Positions 1-6,276 are shown, numbered from the stretch's first letter. The stretch is DNA of 10,309 bases from Betaproteobacteria bacterium (GCA_009923345.1 RFTR01000053.1:1-10309); one strand, 5' to 3'. Numbers and translations are program-made. Notes: generated from the sequence alone by a model not told the origin.

Positions 1-705
1 GACCGCCACTTTGGTGTCGGTGCCGATCAAATATTGACGGTGCGTCCTGCACCCCAAGCCGATGTCGATTTTGAATATGTGATCCATAACGCTGATGGTG
101 GCGAGGTAGAGCAATGTGGCAATGGTTCGCGTTGTTTTGTGCGTTTTGTGCAAGAGCAAGGCTTGACGAACAAAACTTCGATTCGCGTCAAAGTGCACGG
201 CGGCGTGATTGAGTTGCATGCGCTAGCCAACGGACAAGTCAAGGTCGATATGGGTGCGCCTGTTATTGCTAACCAAGCTTTGCAACTTCAACTTAGCAAT
301 GGTGATAAGCCATCCGTTTGTGTTGTTTCTATGGGTAACCCCCACGCGGTTCAATTAGTACAAGACGTTGCAACTGCTCCGGTGCTATCCCAAGGCCCGC
401 TAATTGAAAACCACGCAGCGTTTCCAAAACGCGTCAACGCAGGCTTTATGCAAATCGTAAGCCGCAGCGAAATTCGTTTGCGAGTGTTCGAGCGTGGCGT
501 GGGCGAAACACTCTCATGCGGAACCGGCGCCTGCGCTGCCGTTGTCACTGGCATACAGTGGGGCTTGCTAGACCCAAGCGTTTTGGTACACACACAAGGC
601 GGTGACCTGACAATTGCTTGGCAAGGCGGCGATAACCCTGTGTGGATGACCGGCCCTGCCACCACGGTCTTTCTAGGCGAAATCAATTTACCTGACACTT
701 TATGA
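1..705 (+). CDS. dapF: Diaminopimelate epimerase DapF, 5'-truncated by window edge
   Basis: Cytoplasmic enzyme converting LL-diaminopimelate to meso-diaminopimelate, the last epimerisation before lysine synthesis and the source of the peptidoglycan cross-linking residue. The frame is open from base 1 and the first residues read DRHFGVGADQIL, a conserved N-terminal DapF block, so the true start lies upstream; the TTG at base 34 is internal. Both catalytic cysteines are visible: one in EQCGNGSRC (codon 115-117), the other in ETLSCGTGACAA (codon 517-519). The fold is two mirrored halves, each giving one cysteine for the two-base racemisation. The 235 codons present suggest only about 40-50 residues are missing. 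The stop overlaps the next gene as ATGA (702-705), implying translational coupling. The dapF-DUF484-xerC order is also known from enterobacteria. No defects seen. Confidence 0.97.
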   Translation, partial: DRHFGVGADQILTVRPAPQADVDFEYVIHNADGGEVEQCGNGSRCFVRFVQEQGLTNKTSIRVKVHGGVIELHALANGQVKVDMGAPVIANQALQLQLSNGDKPSVCVVSMGNPHAVQLVQDVATAPVLSQGPLIENHAAFPKRVNAGFMQIVSRSEIRLRVFERGVGETLSCGTGACAAVVTGIQWGLLDPSVLVHTQGGDLTIAWQGGDNPVWMTGPATTVFLGEINLPDTL

Positions 706-1403
706 ACCCTGCTATGAACCCCATCACTGAAGAAGACATTGCCAATTTCTTAGTCAACACGCCAGATTTTTTTGAGCGTAATGCGGAGTTGTTGGCGGCT
801 GTGCGTTTGAACAGCCCTCACGGTGCACGCGCAGTGAGTTTGCAAGAGCGCCAAGCCGATATGTTGCGCGAAAAAATCCGCGCCTTAGAGATGCGCCTAA
901 TGGACATGATGCGCCACGGCACCGATAACGAGGTGTTGATCGAACGCATGCAGCGTTGGGTCAAAACCTTGCTGATGACTGCCAATGCGCGTGACTTGCC
1001 CTACACCATTGCCGACCATATCCAACACGACTTCATGGTGCCGCAAGTGGCGATTAAGGTGTGGGGTGTAGCCGATGACTATCAAATTGAACCCTTCGCT
1101 GTGGGGGTGGGCGACGAAGTCAAAACCTTTGCCGAAACCTTGAGTACGCCTTACGTTGGCATGAACCAAAACTTTGAAGCCGTGAAATGGTTGCTAGAAC
1201 CCAGCGCTGCCCAGTCGGTTGCCATGGTGGCTTTACGCGCCACAAGAGCAGATGACACGCCTCAGACTGCCACAAAGCAACCCGTGATCGGTTTGTTGGT
1301 GATGGCTTCGCCGGATGCACAGCGTTACCACGAAGGCATGGGCACAGCGTTCATTGAGCGTCTGGGCGATTTAGCCAGCGCTGCACTTTCACACTTGCGA
1401 TAA
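702..1403 (+). CDS. DUF484 family protein
   Basis: A 233-residue protein of the DUF484 family, the same family as the gene lying between dapF and xerC in E. coli. The N-terminus carries the family signature: an ITEEDIANFL helix, PDFFERNAELL at about residues 21-31, then AVSLQERQ at about 44-51. A predicted coiled-coil or long helix follows (about 48-90). The C-terminal half (about 95-233) is expected to adopt a GAF-like fold by family knowledge; no ligand residues can be named from sequence. Biochemical function is unknown. The start at 702 overlaps the dapF stop; an in-frame ATG at 714 (Met5) is an alternative, and neither has a clear Shine-Dalgarno, which fits coupling to dapF. xerC begins 16 bases after its stop. 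Position suggests co-expression, not a proven shared role. Confidence 0.88.
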   Translation: MNPAMNPITEEDIANFLVNTPDFFERNAELLAAVRLNSPHGARAVSLQERQADMLREKIRALEMRLMDMMRHGTDNEVLIERMQRWVKTLLMTANARDLPYTIADHIQHDFMVPQVAIKVWGVADDYQIEPFAVGVGDEVKTFAETLSTPYVGMNQNFEAVKWLLEPSAAQSVAMVALRATRADDTPQTATKQPVIGLLVMASPDAQRYHEGMGTAFIERLGDLASAALSHLR

Positions 1404-1419
1404 CTCCCATATAAAAACC

Positions 1420-2457
1420 ATGGACTGGGTTGCCCGCTACCTTGACCATGTGCGTTACGAAAAACGCCTCGCAGAGCGTACACACGCGCTCTACACCCTA
1501 GACCTACAAAAACTCAGCGACTACGCCAAATCTGCTGGCGTAGCACTGGAAGCGGTGCAATCTAGCCATATCCGCCGCTGGGTCTCGCAGATGCACAGTG
1601 GTGGGCGCAGTGGTCGAGGCATTGCCCTCATCTTGTCGGGCTGGCGCGGTTTTTACACCTGGCTGGGTCGAGAAGGCGTTGTGCAAAGCAACCCAGTGCA
1701 AGACGTGCGCGCTCCCAAAGCACCTAAGCCTCTGCCCAAAGCTTTGAGCGTGGACGACGCCATGCAGTTGGCCGAGTTTTCTGCTGCGCCAGACGTCACC
1801 GATCCATGGTTGGAATGCCGCGATGCAGCGATGGTGGAGTTGCTCTATGGTTGTGGATTGCGTGTGGGCGAATTGGTGGGGCTAGACGCGCAAGCCAGTA
1901 ACACCGCCAAAGGTTGGCTCGACTTAGAAGGCAGCGAAGCCCATGTATTGGGCAAGGGAAACAAGCGGCGTAGCGTGCCTATTGGTAGCAAGGCGTTAGC
2001 GGCAGTGCATGCTTGGTTAGCGGTTCGCGATCAAGGCTTGAAGTTCTTTCAACAAGAAGGTGCAGCAACAAAAGGTGCAGCAATAAAAGGAACTGCAATA
2101 AAAGGAACTGCAAAAAAAGGTGCGTTTCTAGACGATGCGTCAATAGACAAAAAGGTTTCGTCAGAAGTCCAGAGTGCTCTATTTATAGGTCGACATGGCA
2201 CACGCTTGACCGCTCAAGCCATTTGGCAACGCCTCAAGCAACGCAGTTTGAAGGCGGGGTTATCCACCCCAGTGCATCCGCATATGCTGCGCCATTCATT
2301 TGCCAGCCATGTGTTGCAGTCGAGCAGCGATTTGCGCGCAGTGCAAGAGTTACTCGGGCACGCCAATATCAGCACTACGCAGGTGTACACGCGTTTGGAT
2401 TTCCAGCATTTAGCCAAGGCCTATGACGCTGCGCATCCCCGTGCACGCAAAAAATAA
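1420..2457 (+). CDS. xerC: Tyrosine recombinase XerC with internal repeat insert
   Basis: Site-specific recombinase that with XerD resolves chromosome dimers at dif near the terminus, in the FtsK-dependent division-time reaction. Residues 1-85 form the SAM-like core-binding domain; the catalytic domain follows. All active-site residues are present: Arg148 (GLRVGEL), Lys179 (GKGNKRR), His288 and Arg291 (HMLRHSF), His314 (LLGHANIS) and nucleophile Tyr323. Spacing Arg291-His314 (23) and His314-Tyr323 (9) equals E. coli XerC as I recall it. Lys179 to His288 is 109 residues against 68 in E. coli, so about 41 residues are inserted (roughly 205-248), including a four-copy pentapeptide repeat. This makes the protein 345 residues instead of about 298. 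The frame is intact, so it is probably functional. XerC rather than XerD is inferred from the dapF-DUF484 neighbourhood. No clear Shine-Dalgarno precedes the ATG. Confidence 0.94.
   Translation: MDWVARYLDHVRYEKRLAERTHALYTLDLQKLSDYAKSAGVALEAVQSSHIRRWVSQMHSGGRSGRGIALILSGWRGFYTWLGREGVVQSNPVQDVRAPKAPKPLPKALSVDDAMQLAEFSAAPDVTDPWLECRDAAMVELLYGCGLRVGELVGLDAQASNTAKGWLDLEGSEAHVLGKGNKRRSVPIGSKALAAVHAWLAVRDQGLKFFQQEGAATKGAAIKGTAIKGTAKKGAFLDDASIDKKVSSEVQSALFIGRHGTRLTAQAIWQRLKQRSLKAGLSTPVHPHMLRHSFASHVLQSSSDLRAVQELLGHANISTTQVYTRLDFQHLAKAYDAAHPRARKK
2059..2118 (+). repeat. 15-bp tandem repeat, 4 copies, inside xerC
   Basis: Four imperfect 15-bp units (2059, 2074, 2089, 2104), each beginning GG and ending in a run of A, followed by a partial unit at 2119. 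They encode the pentapeptides GAATK, GAAIK, GTAIK and GTAKK (XerC residues 214-233). The unit length is a multiple of three, so copy-number change would keep the frame. The repeat lies between the catalytic lysine hairpin and the HxxR motif, where other XerC proteins have a shorter linker. Confidence 0.93.
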
Positions 2458-2468
2458 AGTACTGAACT

Positions 2469-3692
2469 ATGAAAACGATACGACTCAAAGAAGGTAAAGA
2501 GCGCTCAGCGCTACGCAGCCATCCGTGGATATTTGACAGCGCGATTGCCAAAGGCGGCGCAGATTCAGGTGAAACGGTGCGTGTGGAAAGCCACAGCGGC
2601 AGTTTTTTGGGTTGGGCGGCTTTTAGCCCCAGCTCCAAAATCCGCGCGCGTATTTGGAGTTTTGACGAAGCACAGCGCATTGACGCGACTTTTTTTGAAA
2701 CCTCCATAAAGCGCGCCATTGCCGCCAGAAGCCGTTTTGATATCCAAAGCAACGGCATGCGTTTGATACATGGCGAGTCCGATGGTCTGCCTGGTTTGAT
2801 CGTCGACCTGTATGACGACACCTTGGTCGCGCAGTTTTTATCCAGTGGCACCGAGCGCTGGAAGCAAGAGATTGCTAATGCACTGCTGGCGCAAACTGGT
2901 TTAACCAAACTCTACGAGCGATCAGACTCTGGCGTACGTGGTTTAGAAGGTTTGCAACCCGCCACAGGATGGTTGCGCGGTGAGGGGTCTACAGGAATCG
3001 AGTTGCGTGAACACGGTTGGAAACTATCGCTAGATATTGCAGAGGGTCATAAAACCGGGTTTTATTTAGACCAACGCGATAGCCGTAAAAAGTTTGCAGA
3101 TTACACGCGCCGCCTGCAGTTTCAGCGCGTGCTCAATTGCTATTGCTATACAGGCGGTTTTACCGTCGCTGCTTTGGCTGGCGGTGCCGCGCATGTCACA
3201 TCAATTGATTCCTCGGGCCCTGCGATAGAGCGCGCTAAAAGTAATGTGGCGTTGAATGGCTTTGACGCCGTGCGCACCACCATGATGGATGCCGATGTCA
3301 ATGCGTCACTGCGTCAGTTCTACAAAGATGGACAAACCTTTGACGCCATCGTGCTAGACCCACCTAAATTTGCCCCATCGGCCGCGCACGCAGATCGGGC
3401 GGCACGCGCTTACAAAGACATCAATCGATTGGCTTTCAAAATTTTGGAGCCTGGCGGTGTGTTGTTCACCTACAGCTGTTCGGGAGGGATTGGCGCAGAG
3501 TTGTTCCACAAAATCGTAGCCTCCGCTGGCACCGATGCTGGTGTGGATGGCTATATTAGCGAGCGCATGCAAGGCGCACCAGACCATCCCATGACCTTGA
3601 CTTTCCCAGAGGGCGAATACCTCAAGGGATTGGTGGTCATGAAATCGGCCACCTTGGTCGACAAGGCAGAACGCGCGACAATCGCGGGTTGA
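2469..3692 (+). CDS. rlmI: RlmI-type 23S rRNA cytosine-C5 methyltransferase
   Basis: A class I SAM-dependent methyltransferase of the RlmI family, which in E. coli makes m5C1962 in 23S rRNA. The 407 residues compare with about 396 in E. coli. Domain order: an N-terminal PUA-like RNA-binding domain (about 1-75, with HPWIFDSAI near the start), a central EEHEA-like segment (about 80-190, including GLPGLIVDLYDD), then the Rossmann methyltransferase domain. Family motifs seen are KTGFYLDQR (195-203), NCYCYTGGFTV with the SAM-binding loop (223-233), DPPKF (297-301) and YSCSGG (335-340), whose Cys337 is the likely catalytic cysteine. It starts 11 bases after xerC with no strong Shine-Dalgarno, so it is probably in the same transcript. 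The exact target base is inferred from the family; a related methyltransferase with another target is the main alternative. Confidence 0.88.
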   Translation: MKTIRLKEGKERSALRSHPWIFDSAIAKGGADSGETVRVESHSGSFLGWAAFSPSSKIRARIWSFDEAQRIDATFFETSIKRAIAARSRFDIQSNGMRLIHGESDGLPGLIVDLYDDTLVAQFLSSGTERWKQEIANALLAQTGLTKLYERSDSGVRGLEGLQPATGWLRGEGSTGIELREHGWKLSLDIAEGHKTGFYLDQRDSRKKFADYTRRLQFQRVLNCYCYTGGFTVAALAGGAAHVTSIDSSGPAIERAKSNVALNGFDAVRTTMMDADVNASLRQFYKDGQTFDAIVLDPPKFAPSAAHADRAARAYKDINRLAFKILEPGGVLFTYSCSGGIGAELFHKIVASAGTDAGVDGYISERMQGAPDHPMTLTFPEGEYLKGLVVMKSATLVDKAERATIAG

Positions 3693-3722
3693 CCTCTTTT
3701 ATTTCTACAAGGTAGTTCTCGT

Positions 3723-4820
3723 ATGTTGATTCCAGCCACCATCCTGACCGGTTTTTTAGGCGCAGGCAAAACCACCTTGCTCAAGCGCGTCTTGACCGAG
3801 GCCCATGGCCAAAAAATTGCCATCATTGAAAACGAGTTCGGTGAAGAAAACATCGACAACGAAATTTTGGTTTCTGATACCAACGAGCAAATCATCCAGA
3901 TGAACAACGGCTGCGTGTGCTGCACCATCCGTGAAGACTTGCGCACCACCTTGCAACTCTTGGCCGCCAAAAAGCGTAAAGGCCTGCTTGACTTTGAGCG
4001 CGTGGTGATCGAGACCACGGGCTTGGCTGACCCCGGCCCTGTAGCGCAAACCTTCTTCATGGACGACGAGATTGCAGAGAGCTTTTTGCTCGACTCTATA
4101 TTGACCTTGGTAGACGCCAAGCACGCCGCCCAGCAACTCAATGACCGCCAAGAAGCGCGCCGCCAAGTGGGATTTGCCGACCAAATTTTTATCAGCAAAT
4201 CTGACTTGGTGTCGGTAGAGGAATTGGATGCGCTGCAACACCGCCTTAAACACATGAACCCCCGTGCGCCACAAAAAGTGGTGCATTTTGGCGAAGTGTC
4301 TTTGGCGGAAGTGTTCGACTTGCGCGGCTTTAACCTCAATGCCAAGTTAGACATTGACCCAGACTTTTTGGCAGACGATGGCCACCATCATCACGACGGC
4401 GAGCATTGTGACCATCCATCGCACAAACATGGCCATGACGACCATTCCCACGGCGATCATGCACATGACGGCGATCACGCCCACGGTGGAGAGCACGGCC
4501 ACGGACACCACCACCACCATGACGATGACGTCAAAAGCTTTGTTTTCAAATCCAAGCGCGCCTTTGATCCTGCCAAGTTGGAAGACTTCTTGGGCACTGT
4601 CGTCAATATCTATGGCCCCAAAATGCTGCGTTACAAGGGCGTTTTGAATATGCGCGGGACAGAGCGCAAAGTTATTTTCCAAGGGGTACACCAGCTCATG
4701 GGGAGTGATTTAGGACCCGAATGGGCTAAGGGCGAAGAAAGAATGAGCAAGATGGTGTTCATAGGCATCGATTTACCCAAAGATATCTTGATGCAAGGCT
4801 TGGAGCAGTCTCTGGTTTAG
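3723..4820 (+). CDS. CobW/COG0523 (G3E) GTPase with histidine-rich loop
   Basis: A metal-binding P-loop GTPase of the G3E family (COG0523), whose members act as metallochaperones or insertases, often for zinc or cobalt. The N-terminal GTPase domain shows Walker A GFLGAGKTT (10-18), the family metal motif CVCC (Cys64, 66, 67), ETTGLADP (97-104) as the Walker B/switch region, and SKSD (158-161) at the base-specificity position, where NKxD is commoner. Residues 221-266 are a linker with 22 histidines plus Asp and Gly, a probable metal reservoir. The CobW C-terminal domain follows (about 271-365). An AAGG Shine-Dalgarno (3709-3712) lies 10 bases before the ATG. The gene follows rlmI by 30 bases and precedes the DksA gene. 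No corrin-synthesis genes are nearby, so a zinc role is likelier than cobalamin; the metal cannot be read from sequence, and I saw no convincing Zur box in the short upstream gap. Confidence 0.92.
   Translation: MLIPATILTGFLGAGKTTLLKRVLTEAHGQKIAIIENEFGEENIDNEILVSDTNEQIIQMNNGCVCCTIREDLRTTLQLLAAKKRKGLLDFERVVIETTGLADPGPVAQTFFMDDEIAESFLLDSILTLVDAKHAAQQLNDRQEARRQVGFADQIFISKSDLVSVEELDALQHRLKHMNPRAPQKVVHFGEVSLAEVFDLRGFNLNAKLDIDPDFLADDGHHHHDGEHCDHPSHKHGHDDHSHGDHAHDGDHAHGGEHGHGHHHHHDDDVKSFVFKSKRAFDPAKLEDFLGTVVNIYGPKMLRYKGVLNMRGTERKVIFQGVHQLMGSDLGPEWAKGEERMSKMVFIGIDLPKDILMQGLEQSLV
4383..4520 (+). repeat. Histidine-rich low-complexity tract in the GTPase gene
   Basis: Codes for GTPase residues 221-266, in which 22 of 46 residues are histidine, interspersed mostly with Asp, Gly and Glu and bounded by HHHH and HHHHH runs. 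At DNA level it is a degenerate array of CAC/CAT and GAC/GAT codons with no fixed period. One cysteine (residue 229) lies within it. Such tracts between the GTPase and C-terminal domains are known in COG0523 proteins. Confidence 0.9.
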
Positions 4821-4835
4821 CGTTTTGAATGTGGC

Positions 4836-4841
4836 TACAAT
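4836..4841 (+). promoter_or_regulatory. Possible -10 element for the DksA-like gene
   Basis: TACAAT matches the sigma-70 -10 consensus at five of six positions and sits 64 bases before the chosen GTG. The 84-base gap upstream of the gene leaves room for a promoter. No good -35 lies at the right distance (TGGTTT at 4813-4818 is poor), so this is a weak call; the gene could also be read through from the GTPase gene, as no terminator is visible between them. Confidence 0.3.
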
Positions 4842-4891
4842 CCCGCGCGCCAGACCTCCTTTAGTACATATTCGTGCATGGAAGGAATGGT

Positions 4892-4897
4892 GAGGAG
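4892..4897 (+). promoter_or_regulatory. Ribosome binding site deciding a GTG start (DksA-like gene)
   Basis: GAGGAG lies seven bases before the GTG at 4905. The in-frame ATGs at 4878 and 4887 lack a comparable site at proper distance, so GTG 4905 is preferred; initiation at either ATG would place this Shine-Dalgarno inside the coding region. Confidence 0.7.
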
Positions 4898-4904
4898 ACA
4901 AAAC

Positions 4905-5993
4905 GTGAATGCACAAGCCCGCCATAAAAAACCAACAAAATCTGCGCCAGCTAAAAAGGCTGTCAAACCTGCTGCAAAGCCAAAAACGCCAGCTAAAAAG
5001 CTTGTGAAAAAACCAACCCTTGTTAAGAAACCTGTGACTAAAAAAATAGCTGCCAAATCGGCGCCCAAGAAGGCAACTGCCAAGAAAGTGACTCCTAAAA
5101 AAGTAGTCACCAAAAAACCTGTCGCCAAGAAGGCCGCACCAAAAAAGCTGATAGCCAAAAAGCCAGTAGCTAAGAAGGTGCCGGCAAAAAAAATAGCGGC
5201 CAAAAAAGTACCCGCCAAGAAAGTTGTCGCTAAAAAAGTCCCGGCCAAGAAGGCGCCAACTCCCAAATCAACAGCGCCAGTTAAAAAAGTAGAGGCGCCC
5301 AAAAAGTCGGCAACACCCAAGGCTGCGGCTAAACCGGTGGTGCCTCCTCCTGTGGTGCATGTCACGCCCATCATTCCCGGCTACACACCGGTGGTTCACA
5401 AGAAAAATTCAAGAGCCGCCAAAATGGCTGCGCTCGTTCCTCCTCCACCCACGCAGGTCTTGGCTTCTACGGCAGCAAAAAACAGCTTTATGCCGATTTC
5501 GAACCAGGCTGCAACCACCATCATTCCTGTGATACCCAAAAAAGACGCCAAACTCGCCAACAACTGGAAAACCAAAACGGCTGACCAACTCACCGAAGCT
5601 GAGGTGATTGCCATGCCTGACAGCGAGTACATGAATGACATCCAGATGGCATTCTTCCGTCTCAAATTGGTCCAATTGAAAAACGAAGTCTTGAGCAATG
5701 CCAGTGAAACCACCGAGCATTTGCGCGAAGACACGGTAGTCGTTCCTGACCCCGCAGACCGCGCTACCATTGAAGAAGAGCATGCCTTGGAATTGCGAAC
5801 CCGCGACCGTGAGCGCAAATTGCTGAAAAAAATCGAGCAATCTATCCACCGCATCGACGGTGGCGATTACGGCTATTGCGATGAAACAGGCGAACCCATC
5901 GGCGTGGCCCGTCTACTCGCGCGTCCCACCGCTACTTTGTCTCTAGAAGCGCAAGAGCGCCGTGAGTTGAAGCAAAAAATGTTCGGGGATTGA
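4905..5993 (+). CDS. dksA: DksA-family RNA polymerase regulator with lysine-rich N-terminal extension
   Basis: DksA binds the RNA polymerase secondary channel and, with ppGpp, adjusts rRNA and amino-acid promoters. Numbered from GTG 4905 (362 residues), the DksA core is about 224-362 and near normal size: a TADQLTEAEVIAMPDSEYMN start, coiled-coil tip DPADRA (282-287) with the Asp/Asp/Ala needed for activity in E. coli, then the globular zinc-finger region. The four zinc positions read Cys325, Thr328, Ser346, Ala349, so classical zinc binding is not expected; this C-T-S-A form is usual in alpha- and betaproteobacterial DksA. Unusually, residues 8-142 are Lys/Ala/Pro/Val-rich with no acidic residue before Glu130, resembling histone H1-like or AlgP-like tails, joined by a Pro-rich linker (about 142-220). 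The tail probably binds nucleic acid or is disordered; this is inference. A terminator follows directly. Confidence 0.9.
   Translation: MNAQARHKKPTKSAPAKKAVKPAAKPKTPAKKLVKKPTLVKKPVTKKIAAKSAPKKATAKKVTPKKVVTKKPVAKKAAPKKLIAKKPVAKKVPAKKIAAKKVPAKKVVAKKVPAKKAPTPKSTAPVKKVEAPKKSATPKAAAKPVVPPPVVHVTPIIPGYTPVVHKKNSRAAKMAALVPPPPTQVLASTAAKNSFMPISNQAATTIIPVIPKKDAKLANNWKTKTADQLTEAEVIAMPDSEYMNDIQMAFFRLKLVQLKNEVLSNASETTEHLREDTVVVPDPADRATIEEEHALELRTRDRERKLLKKIEQSIHRIDGGDYGYCDETGEPIGVARLLARPTATLSLEAQERRELKQKMFGD
5058..5252 (+). repeat. 15-bp-period coding repeat (13 lysine-dyad pentads) in dksA
   Basis: Thirteen consecutive five-codon units each end in Lys-Lys, mostly of the form x-x-Ala-Lys-Lys (for example VPAKK, IAAKK, VVAKK). 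The register never slips over 195 bases. DNA copies differ at synonymous and first positions, so the amino-acid pattern is better conserved than the nucleotides, which suggests selection on the peptide and not only recent slippage. Shorter, less regular KK and KP motifs flank it on both sides. Confidence 0.92.
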
Positions 5994-5994
5994 G

Positions 5995-6014
5995 GCGTTG
6001 TTGCATGGCAACGC
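5995..6014 (+). other. Small hairpin immediately after the dksA stop
   Basis: GCGTTG and CAACGC form an inverted repeat; an alternative fold pairs GTTGC with GCAAC around an ATG loop (6000-6012). It lacks its own T-run and sits just before the stronger terminator, so it may stabilise the 3' end of the mRNA. Confidence 0.4.
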
Positions 6015-6015
6015 G

Positions 6016-6043
6016 AAAAACAGGCCATCGGCCTGTTTTTTTT
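6016..6043 (+). terminator. Rho-independent terminator after dksA
   Basis: AAAAACAGGCC pairs perfectly with GGCCTGTTTTT across a three-base ATC loop, and the right arm runs into a stretch of eight T. It lies 22 bases after the dksA stop and separates the left block from the division cluster. With A-tracts on the left arm it could also work on the opposite strand, though no gene faces it. Confidence 0.9.
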
Positions 6044-6175
6044 GACCGTTTTTATCTTGATAAGGCACTTTTAATAGACTCGCTAAGTGCTTGCTTTATA
6101 ACGATTTTTACTCCTAGACTTGTTTATGAAATCGCTCCTAAGTTGTTGATTTCATTGAAAAAAATCGAAAAACCC

Positions 6176-6204
6176 TTGGTGAAGCAGTGAAATCCTGATA
6201 CAGT
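6176..6204 (+). promoter_or_regulatory. Candidate promoter of the mraZ division cluster
   Basis: TTGGTG (6176-6181) and TACAGT (6199-6204) are separated by exactly 17 bases, and the -10 is preceded by TGA, giving an extended TGn -10. Expected transcription start is near 6211, inside the AAGTG box array, the right arrangement for autorepression by MraZ. The hexamers are only moderate matches (3/6 and 4/6). A weaker upstream pair (TAGACT-16-TATAAC, 6075-6102) is an alternative. Confidence 0.45.
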
Positions 6205-6246
6205 GCAAATAAGTGCAATTAAGTGGTGAAAAGTGTCAATTCACTT
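6201..6246 (+). promoter_or_regulatory. MraZ operator: four direct AAGTG boxes plus one inverted
   Basis: Boxes CAGTGC (6201), AAGTGC (6211), AAGTGG (6221) and AAGTGT (6231) start exactly 10 bases apart, one helical turn. An inverted copy, CACTT, follows at 6242-6246, so the last box also forms a dyad AAAGTG-N6-CACTTT (6230-6247). MraZ from other bacteria is known to bind short G-rich direct repeats with about 10-bp spacing upstream of its own operon (AAAGTG-type in Mycoplasma, TGGG-type in E. coli). Position and spacing therefore support an autoregulatory operator; binding itself is inferred. Confidence 0.8.
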
Positions 6247-6276
6247 TCACTACCGCTTGCGTATTGTCTGTTTGCC

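Noticed and set aside
2013..2426. Alternative-frame 137-codon frame inside xerC with CSNKR repeats
   Set aside because: It is the 15-bp repeat read in another frame; the xerC frame carries all catalytic residues.
3551..4354. 267-codon antisense open frame across the rlmI/GTPase junction
   Set aside because: Composition is Ser/Arg/Lys-rich with no domain, and it shadows two well-supported genes on the + strand.
5058..5252. Repeat array considered as CRISPR or minisatellite-only DNA
   Set aside because: Units are contiguous, 15 bp, without spacers, and in frame with a DksA core, so it is a coding repeat.
4835..5374. Long antisense open frame (179 codons) with repeated FLAGTFLA-like hydrophobic units
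   Set aside because: It is the reverse complement of the lysine-rich dksA repeats: AAG/AAA and GCC codons read backwards give Phe, Leu and Ala. No ribosome binding site or family resemblance.
5868..5960. Loss of zinc-finger cysteines in DksA as sign of a degraded gene
   Set aside because: The C-T-S-A pattern is the ordinary state for alpha- and betaproteobacterial DksA as I recall it, and the coiled-coil tip residues are intact.
5990..6190. Short + strand open frame of 66 codons after dksA
   Set aside because: It spans the terminator hairpin and T-run, lacks a ribosome binding site, and has no recognisable motif.
6240..6267. TTCACT-16-TATTGT as the mra promoter
   Set aside because: Hexamers match only 4/6 each, and transcription would begin only a few bases before the Shine-Dalgarno and downstream of the MraZ boxes; the extended -10 at 6196-6204 fits better.
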